From: a virus
Length of the DNA: 48,581 bases
Direction: 5' to 3' (one strand)
IMG/VR virus record: IMGVR_UViG_3300021959_000073
Span: 1 to 48,581 of that record
The notes beneath the pieces were generated by a model. The model had not been told where the DNA came from, did no database searches, and saw nothing but the letters and a program-made list of their open reading frames with translations. Shown one piece after another: positions 1 through 9,600 of this stretch. Within the stretch, counting starts at the first letter, position 1. Each line of letters starts with the position of its first letter. The position numbers and the translations under genes were made by a program.

Positions 1-2
1 GT

Positions 3-143
3 TTAGTAAATTATAAAAAGGGTTTGCAAGTAGACCACGTTGACCGCAATCTAAATAATCTTGCGCCTGAAAATCTGAAGACTTACTGCCCTAATGCACA
101 CAGCGGTAAGACTATGAAGTATGAGGATTATATGCCAAAATGA
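3..143 (+). CDS. HNH homing-type endonuclease, C-terminal end (partial)
   Basis: The reading frame is open from the window edge and stops at 141-143. The visible 46 residues contain VDHVDRNLNNLAPENLKTYC, which matches the His-Asn half of an HNH nuclease motif (DHxDxNxxNNxxENL). Such nucleases are common free-standing mobile genes in T4-like phages. The stop overlaps the next start (ATGA). The N-terminus lies outside the window, so whether the gene is intact cannot be judged. Confidence 0.6.
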   Translation, partial: LVNYKKGLQVDHVDRNLNNLAPENLKTYCPNAHSGKTMKYEDYMPK

Positions 144-820
144 AAACTCTTGTATTCCAAGTTAATATAAAACCTAACGGAGTCAAAACTTCTGGTAAAA
201 AAAGGTTTGCATACTCCAATTCTCTTTATGGTTTTTCGAATCAAAGAGCTAAAGAGTATGCAGATAAATTTGGTGCAGATTATTTTTGCTTATATAACAC
301 AGATTGGTTAGGAAATGAATATGCACCATGTTATCATACATTGTATGTTTACAAAATGTATGAAAAATATGATAAAATATTATACCTAGATAGTGATGCT
401 GTAATAACAAAGAATTGTCCAAATATTTTTAATTATGATAAATTTTCAGCAGTTTTAGATAATTCAAAACAAACACCATCAGGAAAAGAAAAAAATAAAA
501 GAAAGTTACAAATACACAATCTTCCAGATACACATGATTATTTTTGTAGTGGAGTGATACTGTTTGATAAAAAGTTCTTACAATTAACTGAACAGTATTG
601 GAAAGATGAATTAGATTGTTGGAAAAATATTAAAAATGGTCAACACGACCAATCTGTGTTTAATGTGTTAGTTTCAAAATATTATGGAAAATATAATTTG
701 CTTGATGATGATTGGGGTTCTTGGAGAAAACGGGGCAAATTTATAACTCATTACAGTGGCCCAACACAAACATCAGAATGGACAGAAGAAAAGTTTTTGA
801 AATGGGAAAATAAACTATGA
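140..820 (+). CDS. GT8-like glycosyltransferase
   Basis: This 226-residue protein has the layout of a small GT-A (GT8-type) glycosyltransferase: a DxD metal/nucleotide-sugar motif in ILYLDSDAV near residue 80, then FCSGVILFD, GQHDQSVFN and a C-terminal HYSG. It would transfer a sugar from a nucleotide sugar to an unknown acceptor. It overlaps the agt-like gene by 4 bases (ATGA) and is two genes upstream of a TET/JBP-like oxygenase, so a role in DNA-base hypermodification is plausible. A role in modifying surface glycans is the alternative. The gene is visibly more A+T-rich than its downstream neighbours, which suggests recent acquisition. Confidence 0.7.
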   Translation: MKTLVFQVNIKPNGVKTSGKKRFAYSNSLYGFSNQRAKEYADKFGADYFCLYNTDWLGNEYAPCYHTLYVYKMYEKYDKILYLDSDAVITKNCPNIFNYDKFSAVLDNSKQTPSGKEKNKRKLQIHNLPDTHDYFCSGVILFDKKFLQLTEQYWKDELDCWKNIKNGQHDQSVFNVLVSKYYGKYNLLDDDWGSWRKRGKFITHYSGPTQTSEWTEEKFLKWENKL

Positions 821-1986
821 AAGTAGCTATTGTTCTAGGACGAGGCCTCGAAGGGTGCGGCGTTACAAAATACACTGTAGAGTTGGAGAGGTGGTTACTC
901 AACAACTCCCATACTCCTATGGTATATGCATCTAAGGATAAAAGGTGGTCTAGGAACGACTCCCATGAGATACAGAATTTGGTTCATGTGCGCTTTGACA
1001 GAGATGATTTTGATGAGGTATATGAGGGCTGTAAATCTTCTGATATAATTATATTCAATTCATTGCCGTCTGTTAATCACAGTAAAAAATGTCAAGATAG
1101 GTTTTCTACACTGTTGGACTTAGGCGTATATAGGGTGTTTATTCAGCATGATCATAACAAGTCTTCACTAAGAAGAAATACATTGCTACAAGATTCTTAT
1201 GAAAAATCAGATATAATATTTGCACACTCCGACACTGGTGATTTTGCAGACATGGTAAATACTCCAAATCTTTTTGATATGAGGAAAATAGATATTCACC
1301 TGATGCAGCCGGGAATATCATTTTCTCACTATGAGGAATATCATAAATCTGTTGAAGATCAAGATATGAAGCATCACAAATGGATAGGTCGGACTGCGAG
1401 ATGGAAAAACTATGACATGATGTTTGACTTCCATAATAAGTATTTAAAAGAATTGGGCCACTTAACCACATTTGAAGGAATAGATAAGAGTCCTATTTTT
1501 ATAGAGTTAAAAAACAGGAATAAGTTTTTTGATGAAGTTGTCTCAGAAATAGACACTGTAGACTTGAAAGATAGATATGGAAAGGATGCGACAGTCTTTG
1601 GTGATTATAACAATAAAGCAATGCTGAATAGGATGTCTAAATGTGGATTTGGCTATCAGCTGTCTTTACTTGAGGACAGATTTATTAAAAAATCCCTAGA
1701 GTTTACTCACTTAGAAATTGTTGCAGTTGGAGCAATACCTGTGTTCAGAAAAGAATACGGGGATATTTGTATTCATCGTTACTATGATAAACCTTTAACA
1801 GAATTAGATAGTGGAACAATATGGCTTTCTAATGACAACATGGAAGAGTGCAGAGATTTGGTGCAAGAGCTGTCTGCTAATGAAGAGCTAAGGAATGAGT
1901 ATAGAGATAAATCATATGATACATATTCTTACTATGACAGCAAATATACTACCCAAGATATGTTTGATAAAATGGAGATGTCATGA
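817..1986 (+). CDS. agt: DNA alpha-glucosyltransferase (T4 AGT homologue)
   Basis: The 389-residue product closely resembles T4 AGT, the GT-B enzyme that transfers glucose from UDP-glucose to 5-hydroxymethylcytosine in phage DNA. Shared blocks are GRGLEGCGVTK at the N-terminus, QHDHNKSSLRRN, FAHSDTGDF, WIGRTARWKNYDMMFDFH, CGFGYQLSLL and SLEFTHLE. The length fits T4 AGT (about 400 residues). It overlaps the upstream glycosyltransferase and the downstream oxygenase by 4 bases each, so the three are probably cotranslated. The product implies a hydroxymethylated pyrimidine in this phage's DNA. No dCMP hydroxymethylase is in the window, and the neighbouring oxygenase could supply the hydroxymethyl group instead. 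Confidence 0.88.
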   Translation: MKVAIVLGRGLEGCGVTKYTVELERWLLNNSHTPMVYASKDKRWSRNDSHEIQNLVHVRFDRDDFDEVYEGCKSSDIIIFNSLPSVNHSKKCQDRFSTLLDLGVYRVFIQHDHNKSSLRRNTLLQDSYEKSDIIFAHSDTGDFADMVNTPNLFDMRKIDIHLMQPGISFSHYEEYHKSVEDQDMKHHKWIGRTARWKNYDMMFDFHNKYLKELGHLTTFEGIDKSPIFIELKNRNKFFDEVVSEIDTVDLKDRYGKDATVFGDYNNKAMLNRMSKCGFGYQLSLLEDRFIKKSLEFTHLEIVAVGAIPVFRKEYGDICIHRYYDKPLTELDSGTIWLSNDNMEECRDLVQELSANEELRNEYRDKSYDTYSYYDSKYTTQDMFDKMEMS

Positions 1987-2930
1987 AGCATATAATCGCA
2001 CAGAATGATTATGGTGAGAAAGAGACTTTCGAAAAGTGGAACGGTAAGTTCTATGATGAGTCTGATCTTGATGAGATTATTCATGTAACAGAGGACACTG
2101 TTATCATGCGTCCAGATGCTACACTTGACGGGCCCGGTGTTCCTATTGCTTATGTGGTAACAAACGCATTTCCGAATGATGATATGCGTGATGTTCTCTA
2201 CGGCATCGAAGAATCATCTACCATGCGAGCAAACTGCGCTGGTCCTATTGACCCTGTTGAGATGGCTGCTAAGGGATTGATTGAGGGTGAACACTACAAA
2301 CTTCGATCTCCCAATTCGTACCATGTGAGAGCAAAAAATGGAAAGTGGGGTATGATCGCATATGCCAACGAAATTAATAGTGTAATGATTGGTGCAAAGC
2401 GTGGACGTTTCACAGGAAAAATTAACATATCCAATGAGGAGAGTTGGAAAGCACTGAAACCATTGTGTGTTGATGTTGAACGTGCATTTGAGAAAGCTGC
2501 ACCAGAGATTTACAATAGACAGAAAAGGTTCGCAGAAGAAGCAATCGCACCAGAGCATCGTCATGGTATGATCACCACCCTGAGTGCTAATCGGTACAGT
2601 GCAATGCAGAGTAAAGCCATGGGTGTTCATAGCGATGGGAAGGATGTTGAGTATACAACTATGAGTTGTCATCGACAGGGCGAATACACGGGAGCGTATC
2701 TCTCATTCCCTCGTTGGGGTGTAGGTCTTGATCTCCCAGATAACTGCGTGTGTATTGCAGATTCTAAGAGTTTACACTGTGTTACACCTATTAGTGGTGC
2801 GGGACAGAGGTTCACAACGGTCTGTTATACGGACCTATCTGCAGCCACAATAGGGAATATGGGTAAGTCAGAACGCCTGATTGGCCGGTTTGCGAAAAAA
2901 GAAGTTGGAAGTTTAGAAGACTTTATTTAA
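1983..2930 (+). CDS. TET/JBP-like 2OG-Fe(II) dioxygenase
   Basis: The C-terminal third of this 315-residue protein has the double-stranded beta-helix signature of TET/JBP dioxygenases. HSDGKD (residues ~217-222) supplies the HxD iron ligands, YLSFPRWGVGLDLPDN the central strands, and LHCVTPISGAGQRFTTVCY the distal His and the 2-oxoglutarate-binding Arg. Family members hydroxylate 5-methylcytosine or thymine in DNA. Directly downstream of agt, it could make the hydroxymethyl acceptor for glucosylation. The N-terminal half is not recognised. Another class of 2OG oxygenase remains possible, since phages of this type carry several. Confidence 0.6.
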   Translation: MKHIIAQNDYGEKETFEKWNGKFYDESDLDEIIHVTEDTVIMRPDATLDGPGVPIAYVVTNAFPNDDMRDVLYGIEESSTMRANCAGPIDPVEMAAKGLIEGEHYKLRSPNSYHVRAKNGKWGMIAYANEINSVMIGAKRGRFTGKINISNEESWKALKPLCVDVERAFEKAAPEIYNRQKRFAEEAIAPEHRHGMITTLSANRYSAMQSKAMGVHSDGKDVEYTTMSCHRQGEYTGAYLSFPRWGVGLDLPDNCVCIADSKSLHCVTPISGAGQRFTTVCYTDLSAATIGNMGKSERLIGRFAKKEVGSLEDFI

Positions 2931-2963
2931 TTGACACCCATCAAGTTCCATGTTATATAAATA
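2931..2963 (+). promoter_or_regulatory. Overlapping sigma-70-like and T4-late-type promoters
   Basis: TTGACA at 2931-2936 is followed after 17 bases by TATATA at 2954-2959 with an extended -10 TG. A T4 late box TATAAATA overlaps it at 2956-2963. A GGAG ribosome-binding site at 2981 serves the start at 2992. The arrangement would allow both early and late transcription of the downstream block. Confidence 0.7.
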
Positions 2964-2991
2964 GAATATAACACACACATGGAGCAGTTGA

Positions 2992-4128
2992 ATGTCTAAT
3001 CTCAATCACTATGTACGGCAATTACGCCCCCGTACAGAATCATATACTCCCCATGTTGATAGGATTCAAGACTTATTCATCAATGAAGCATCCTTTAGTC
3101 CTAAAAACTTTCCATCTGATGTGGGAAATAATAAATCTTTTTCTGGGGCTGGTGAAAGAACAACATATGCTCCAACAAATAAATCAACATACAAATATAA
3201 ATCTGGATTTGAAATAGCGAAAAAAACTTCTTTGTATTCTAAAACAGGAAAAGTTATAAAGTCATTAGTTCCTAATGACAGGGTTTATTTTACAATTCCA
3301 GCAACTCTACACAAATCTGATGAATTTGGTGTTCGTGGTAGAAAGACAACCCTTGCTCCAATATCTCTCAAAGGATTTGATAAAAGTGTAGATGGATACG
3401 TTTCAATAAGTGCTGTTATTAAACCTAGTGGTTCTTCTCAAGGAAGAGTTGGGGCTGGATCAAAAACACAAGATATGGTTGCACAGCATGTTATGGAGAT
3501 ATGTCGAAAAAAAGATTTACAATTTTCAAATGATTATAAGATTGCAAAAGCGGGTTCTACAATCCCTGACTTGGTAATGTCAATTGAAAATAAAAGTGTG
3601 CAATTTGAAATAAAAGGTACAAGTAATAGAAAGTCACAAGTTGCTTTTTTTGATAAGTCTGTTAAAAGGTCTGGTCGTAAACCAGAATTGCTTGAAGAAA
3701 TTGCAAATGTATATATTGATACATTAAAGACAAAAGACGGCAGCGTAAAAAAACTTATGTTAAAAGGTGGTTTTCCTAGTACTTTTGTAGGACTTATTGA
3801 TTTTTATAACTCAATAGATTCAAAAATTGGTTTAGCTGGCGATGAAGGTGTAATAAAATCTGGAAAATTACCATCTGATTTTATTACCGATGACACAACA
3901 ATAATGACTAAGATGTATAAAATAATATTGGATCACTTTGAGGAAGGTGGTGATGACTATTTTGTTATTCATAGTAGGTCTGATGATTCTTTTGAAGTAT
4001 ATTTTTTAGATAGAGGAGATAATATATTAAAAATGCCATCATTACCAAAGTTCAAGAGATTTGAGTTGTCAACATATGGGGGTGCTTCGAGTGGTTCTAC
4101 CCGTGTTGGACTTAAAATTAGACTTTAG
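2992..4128 (+). CDS. Putative PD-(D/E)XK nuclease-fold protein with capsid-targeting-like leader
   Basis: This 378-residue protein has an N-terminal stretch ending LFINEASFS, where INE|A fits the T4 prohead-protease rule (I/L)xE|A. The middle contains TIPDLVMS followed by VQFEIKGTS (about residues 195-212), the spacing of a PD-(D/E)XK nuclease active site. No closer family is recognised. It heads a run of genes with similar leaders and sits behind a late promoter box, so a nuclease carried inside the capsid is a reasonable hypothesis. The gene is A+T-rich relative to its neighbours. Nuclease activity is inferred from the motif alone. Confidence 0.5.
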   Translation: MSNLNHYVRQLRPRTESYTPHVDRIQDLFINEASFSPKNFPSDVGNNKSFSGAGERTTYAPTNKSTYKYKSGFEIAKKTSLYSKTGKVIKSLVPNDRVYFTIPATLHKSDEFGVRGRKTTLAPISLKGFDKSVDGYVSISAVIKPSGSSQGRVGAGSKTQDMVAQHVMEICRKKDLQFSNDYKIAKAGSTIPDLVMSIENKSVQFEIKGTSNRKSQVAFFDKSVKRSGRKPELLEEIANVYIDTLKTKDGSVKKLMLKGGFPSTFVGLIDFYNSIDSKIGLAGDEGVIKSGKLPSDFITDDTTIMTKMYKIILDHFEEGGDDYFVIHSRSDDSFEVYFLDRGDNILKMPSLPKFKRFELSTYGGASSGSTRVGLKIRL

Positions 4129-4136
4129 GCTATGAA

Positions 4137-5087
4137 ATGAAAACCTTCAAATCTTTATACGAGGAATTAGATTTCGCACCCACCCACTCATTAAGTTTAT
4201 CAGAACTTATTTTTACTAGGGCAGAAGGTGGATCAGATATGTCAGCCACTTCAGCAAGAAGAGGTGGGCCCGGTTCGCCAGCAAATCATATGTGGCTGCC
4301 TCTATCTGGTTCTATGTTTAAAAGAATATTCCCGAAGGAAGTTAGAGCAACAGTTTTTCATGTAACAAGAATGACTAGTTTTGATCAGTTGTATGAAATT
4401 CAAAACTCAAATCGTTCCATATCTGCATTTACAAATATGGATAGAACACCTATTGTTACAGGTGTACAGGGAGGTAGTGGTCTTGTTATTGAACTGGAAG
4501 GAAACATTCTTGCATCAGCAAAAGAAGACCTTATGTCTATTCCCGAAACATCTGGTAGAAGGATGCTTGGTTTTAATTGGTTCAGAGGTCCGTGGGGTTC
4601 CGATGATGTTGCGAAAATGCAAAAGGGTCTTGAAATACTATTGAAAGTATTAATCAAAAAATATGGAAAGGCCTTTGGTGGAGATGCACCAAAAGGTAAA
4701 GATGATTTTGACAAATGGATGCACATGCATGTGACATATAAAAATTCTAAAGTAAAGAATGCTGGTAGGATAATGCAATCTCTTATAAAGGATTATTTGG
4801 ATGGTGTTGAGAAAGTATTCAAAAAAAATTCCACACAGGTTCAGAATACATTGACTCGTTATATGCAACGCCGCAAAACTGATGATAACTGGGATGAGAT
4901 TGTAATTGATGATTTTGAAATCAAAAAGATATGGATAATAGAGGATGCAGATGAAATGGTGTCTGGTGCTGCTGAAGAGTTTAAATCTAACATAACATCT
5001 ACAAAATTACCAGTTGAGATTATTAATGCCCAGAACATGGAAGCACATGTAAGGGGTGTTGCAATGAAAGCTACAGGTAGGTCATAA
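4137..5087 (+). CDS. Unknown protein with capsid-targeting-like N-terminus
   Basis: The 316-residue product begins MKTFKSLYEELDF, close to the T4 internal-protein targeting sequence MKTYQEFIAE, with LYE providing an LxE cleavage site. The rest (RRGGPGSPANHMWLP, FHVTRMTSFDQL, VTGVQGGSGLVIELEG) matches no family I recognise. The FHVTR...GSGLVIEL arrangement recalls phage proteins with an ADP-ribosyltransferase-like core, but I cannot show this. Its stop overlaps the next start. Confidence 0.55.
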   Translation: MKTFKSLYEELDFAPTHSLSLSELIFTRAEGGSDMSATSARRGGPGSPANHMWLPLSGSMFKRIFPKEVRATVFHVTRMTSFDQLYEIQNSNRSISAFTNMDRTPIVTGVQGGSGLVIELEGNILASAKEDLMSIPETSGRRMLGFNWFRGPWGSDDVAKMQKGLEILLKVLIKKYGKAFGGDAPKGKDDFDKWMHMHVTYKNSKVKNAGRIMQSLIKDYLDGVEKVFKKNSTQVQNTLTRYMQRRKTDDNWDEIVIDDFEIKKIWIIEDADEMVSGAAEEFKSNITSTKLPVEIINAQNMEAHVRGVAMKATGRS

Positions 5088-6691
5088 TGATAACACAATC
5101 AGATTTAAATCAGGTAGAGAAGTTTGCTGATCGGCTGTTCGCAAAGGTTGGTATTGATGTTGAGTTCACTCGACACTTTATGGACAGGGTGAATGATGCT
5201 CGTAATAAGAAAGCTATCACACCTTCTGAACTGACTCGTCTATTCAAGCAGTCTTATTCCAAGTATGGTAAAAAGATAGCACAGCTTGGTCCTGATGCTG
5301 AAGCTGTTATCAATGACATGAAGACGAATATCAATATGCCATTTGTCCTCAACCTCAAAGGAAATGAGTTGGAGTTGGTGGCAAAAACTGTTATGCGTAA
5401 GAAAGATTTCAAGACCTCTGGTCCTAAGTTGTCTTTTGAACAGTTTAGTAATTGTTCACCTTTTGTTCTTTTAGAAGATAAGGGCGGTAAGAACCTTCAC
5501 CTAGAACATCTAGAGGATGAAATCCTTAACTATGGTGTTGATGGTGGTAGAGCTGCACTTGACTTCCTGCGTTCTCTACGAGATATGTTAGCGGGTTCTG
5601 CACGTTCTAGTGTAAACATGACGGTTAAGTGGGACGGTGCGCCAGCAATCTTCGCTGGTGTTGAACCAGAGACAGGTGACTTTTTTGTGGCCAAGAAATC
5701 TGTGTTCAACGTCTCACCCAAATTATACAAGACCACAAAAGAAATTGATGATGATTTATCTGGAGCATTAAATGAAAAGTTTAAAGTTGCACTTAAAGAG
5801 TTTTCTAAGTTGGGTATCAAGGGGGTACTACAGGGTGACCTCATGTTCACTGACGATGTGGAAACAGAGACTATCGATGGCGTCAAGTATTATACTTTTC
5901 AGCCTAACACTATTGTCTATGCTATACCTGTTGATAGCGTATTAGGTAAGACTATCAACAAAGCAAAAGTTGGTATTGTCTGGCACACCACATATACAGG
6001 CGACACCCTACAGGGTATGAAAGCATCATTTGGTGCAGATATTAAGGGGTTAAAAACCCCATCAAGCGTTTGGATGGATGATGCAACCTATAAGGACGCA
6101 TCTGGTAAGGCAACATTTACTGCTAAAGAGACAGAACAAATCACTGCTATACTATCACAAGTTGGTAAAACTTTCAATAAGATCAATGCGAATGGGTTGC
6201 GTAAGTTCCTTACTGTGCAGAACGGTATGACGGGTGCGATTGCTGGTGCATCTCTCAAGACTTACAATAACTCAAAGGTTCGTGCGGGTGAGAAGATTAG
6301 TAATCCTGCCGCACATGCAAAGGGTTATGAGAAGTGGGTGTTTGACTCTATCCAGAAACAGATTGACAAGGTTAAGAGTGACAAGGGTAAGAAGAAATAC
6401 ACTGACATGCAGAAAGAGTATGGCCGTGAAATAAAAAAACACACTCAAAATCTAACACAGATCATCACCTTCCAGAACCTATTGGTTGATGCGAAGATGC
6501 AAATCGTTAATAAACTAAATAGTGTAAAGGGTTTGACCGATACTTTTATTAAGACCTCAAATGGATTTAAGGTGACAAATCCCGAAGGATATGTTGCTAT
6601 TGACAGAATAAGTGGTGGTGCAGTTAAACTGGTGGACCGTATGGAGTTCTCGTTTAACAACTTCACAGCTGTCAAAAATTGGATGAAATAG
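5087..6691 (+). CDS. Fused protein with ATP-dependent ligase/nucleotidyltransferase-like domain
   Basis: The 534-residue product has two parts. Residues ~1-110 are a small module (FTRHFMDRVNDARN...). Residues ~115-534 look like a covalent nucleotidyltransferase: VKWDGAPAIFAG (motif I, KxDG-like), GVLQGDLMF (motif IIIa-like), and near the C-terminus PEGYVAIDR and VKLVDRMEF (motifs IV and V). RNA and DNA ligases share this order. LSFEQFSNCSPFVLLED at ~118-134 looks like a relic targeting leader, as if two separate genes had fused. Related proteins are frequent in marine T4-like phages (DUF6267, from memory). Ligase activity is an inference. Confidence 0.55.
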   Translation: MITQSDLNQVEKFADRLFAKVGIDVEFTRHFMDRVNDARNKKAITPSELTRLFKQSYSKYGKKIAQLGPDAEAVINDMKTNINMPFVLNLKGNELELVAKTVMRKKDFKTSGPKLSFEQFSNCSPFVLLEDKGGKNLHLEHLEDEILNYGVDGGRAALDFLRSLRDMLAGSARSSVNMTVKWDGAPAIFAGVEPETGDFFVAKKSVFNVSPKLYKTTKEIDDDLSGALNEKFKVALKEFSKLGIKGVLQGDLMFTDDVETETIDGVKYYTFQPNTIVYAIPVDSVLGKTINKAKVGIVWHTTYTGDTLQGMKASFGADIKGLKTPSSVWMDDATYKDASGKATFTAKETEQITAILSQVGKTFNKINANGLRKFLTVQNGMTGAIAGASLKTYNNSKVRAGEKISNPAAHAKGYEKWVFDSIQKQIDKVKSDKGKKKYTDMQKEYGREIKKHTQNLTQIITFQNLLVDAKMQIVNKLNSVKGLTDTFIKTSNGFKVTNPEGYVAIDRISGGAVKLVDRMEFSFNNFTAVKNWMK

Positions 6692-9600
6692 ATGCGTAGT
6701 TTTAGAGATATCACAGAGGCTAAAGAAACTGTTGTATTTGGATTCGGGCGATTCAATCCAAGCACGATTGGGCATGAGGCCGTTATTGAAAAGATTGCTT
6801 CTGTAGCAAAGGGCAATCCATTCTTCATATATCCTTCACATACTACTGGACCTAAAGACCCCCTAAAGCACTCTTTGAAAATTGCGTGGATGAGGAAGAT
6901 GTTCCCCAAGTACAAGAAGAACATTATTGTAGATAATAAGGCTAAGACTGTCATCAACATTGCTGAGAAACTATACAAGGATGGTTATAAAAATTTAATT
7001 CTTGTGGTGGGAAGCGATAGAGTAAAAGATTTCGATGCCCTATTACAGAGATATAATGATGCACCAGACAAAAAAGGTAATCAGTTATTCAAATTTGATT
7101 CAGTCAAAGTGGTATCTGCTGGAGAGCGTGATCCAGACGCAGATGGCGTTGCCGGGATGTCTGCCAGCAAACTCAGAAAGGCAGCATCAGATGGTAAGTT
7201 TGATGATTTCAAAAAGGGTATCCCCAATACATTGAACGACGCCGATAAGAAGAAATACTATTTTGACGTTCGTAAGGGAATGGGTATTCGTGAAGATCGT
7301 GAAATGGGTGATGACTATGATTCATTGCGTGACGCATACCTCACAGGTAAAATCTGGAACGTGGGTGAAGTTGTAGAGGCAAACGGTGTCAGTGGTGAGG
7401 TTGTTCGTAAGGGTACAAACTATCTCTCATTCGTAGCAGAGGATGGCAAGGTTCATAAGGCATGGTTACATGAGATTGAACTTGATGAAAATGCAGTTTA
7501 TGATAAAGCAAAGTCTGATGGTGCTAAAAAATATAAAGATAGTCTTGGTGGTGAAGAACCTCTGACAGCAGCAAAATCTCCCTTACAGAAATTGAAGGAC
7601 TTTGACAAGTCCAGAGTTGCCGCAGGGAAACCACCCATATTTACAGACAAGAAACCACCTAAGTTTATTCGCATGAAGAAGTCTGGCCAGATGACAATCA
7701 TGAATGTCCCTACTGATGAGATTGATAAATTTGAGAAGAAGGGTTATGAGATCATTGAAGACCTTGTTGGTGTAAAACCAATGAGTGGACCTACAGGACA
7801 AATCTTTGCATTGAAGTCTGAAGAAGTTGAACTTGATGAAGACGCTTCTGTATATAAAAAGACTGCAAGAAAAAATAAAAATGACGTTACATATGCTTTT
7901 GGTAGAACTAAAAAACTAGATGGCCAACCAAAAGAAAAGGGTGGATATTGGGTTTGGAAATTGTCGAAGAATTATGATGGAAAAGTTCGGGGTGGTATTA
8001 GAGACTCATGGGTATATGTTGACAAAGATTTATCTTATTCTGATGCTGTCAAATTAATGAATAAAAAACTTGGACGCAAAGAATTTAAAGAATCAGTTAA
8101 GGGTAAGGATGTTGGATATCCAGATGAATCCGTGAAGATTGGTAAGAAACACTATATCATCTACAAAGGTGGTAGAGAATGGTATGGATATGAAGTAGAC
8201 AAAGAGGGAAACCAGCTTGGAGACTCAGTGTTTGATCCTAAAAAGAGTGAACTGATAAAGATTCTCGCACAAGAAGGTCTTGATGAGCGCAACTACGCTA
8301 AAGAATATGCGAACTACCAAGGAACACCAGAACAGATTGCTCGCCGTTCTTCAAGGAACAAGGCTCGTAGGGCAATGGGTGACAAGGCAGTTAAGGGTAT
8401 GGACGTTGGACATAAAGACAACAACCCAATGAATAATGACCCGAAGAACCTACGCATGGAGAAACCATCTGACAATCGTAGAGAACCACGGTTGCGTGAA
8501 GAAGATGAACTTGATGAGATGGCATGGTATAAAGTAGCACTAGCAAAAATTAGTCAATTGAACCACCCTAAAGATTATGAAAAAATGGTCAAACAATATG
8601 CGACTGATATGAAAAAACCAGAACTAAAAAACAAGACTGCTTCTTATATCGCAGCAAGGATTGCCCAAGAGTATAAGGGTCAGGACGGTAGAAAACTTGT
8701 TCAGTATATCAACAAACTGGTTGATGATGGTAAACTCCCCAAAGAACTCAAGGCAGAATATCAAGAAGAAGAAACAATGCAGACCTTTAGTGATTTCGTT
8801 AAACAGATCAATGAAGTCAAACAGGACAAAGATGTAGATGATAAGGATGGAACACAACCAGCAAAGTACTATGCTGGTGATATGGCCAAGTCTACCAAAT
8901 CCAAGAGGGATGCACACTTCAAAGCAAAGAAGGCTGGTCCTGCTCCCGGCGATGCTTCTGCAAAAACTAAACCATCCACACACACTAAGAAGTTCAAACA
9001 GATGTATGGCGAAGCGTTACCTAAAGATGCAGATCAAGGTGATTACATCGATGATTTCGAGAAGTCAGATGCACCACAGTTTAGGGGTAAGTCTAAAGAG
9101 AAACGCAAGGACATGGCTATCGCTGCATACCTCTCAAAGAATGAGTCTTTCCTAGATAACGTCAGTAGGATGTTGGGTGAGGATGGTCACACTGATGTTG
9201 CGTCTATGAAAAATAAGGTTCAGATTGCTCAAAAAGCATTGATGAAGATGCAAGGTGAACTGACTAAACTTGGTGATGAAGATGATCTACCTACATGGTG
9301 GACAAACAAGGTTGCAACAGCAGTATCTCGTTTGGATGACATGTCTGATTATATTGACACTCAGGTTGAAGATGTGCAACTAGACGAAAAGATTGAAGGT
9401 CTGGTGAAGAAGGCAGATAAGTCTGGTATGCCATACTCTATTCTCAAGAAGGTATATGATCGTGGTATGGCAGCATGGAAAACGGGTCATCGTCCCGGCA
9501 CCACACCACAACAGTGGGCGATGGCGAGGGTCAACTCGTTCGTGACAAAGAGTAGTGGCACTTGGGGTAAAGCAGATAAAGACCTAGCAAAACAGGTTGA

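Noticed and set aside
1139-1471. Minus-strand open frame of 110 codons inside agt, and other minus-strand frames throughout
   Set aside because: Each lies opposite a well-supported + strand gene, lacks a ribosome-binding site and shows no protein motif. I see no minus-strand gene in the window.
3349-3384. CTGATGA-like string suggesting a second hammerhead ribozyme
   Set aside because: It lies within a coding frame. The base after CTGATGA is not a stem-II G, and no paired stems link it to the downstream GAAA.
8400-8470. Separate HNH homing endonuclease gene inside the 1090-residue frame
   Set aside because: The HNH-like block has no own start or ribosome-binding site and lies between LDE linkers, so it is better treated as a module of the polyprotein.
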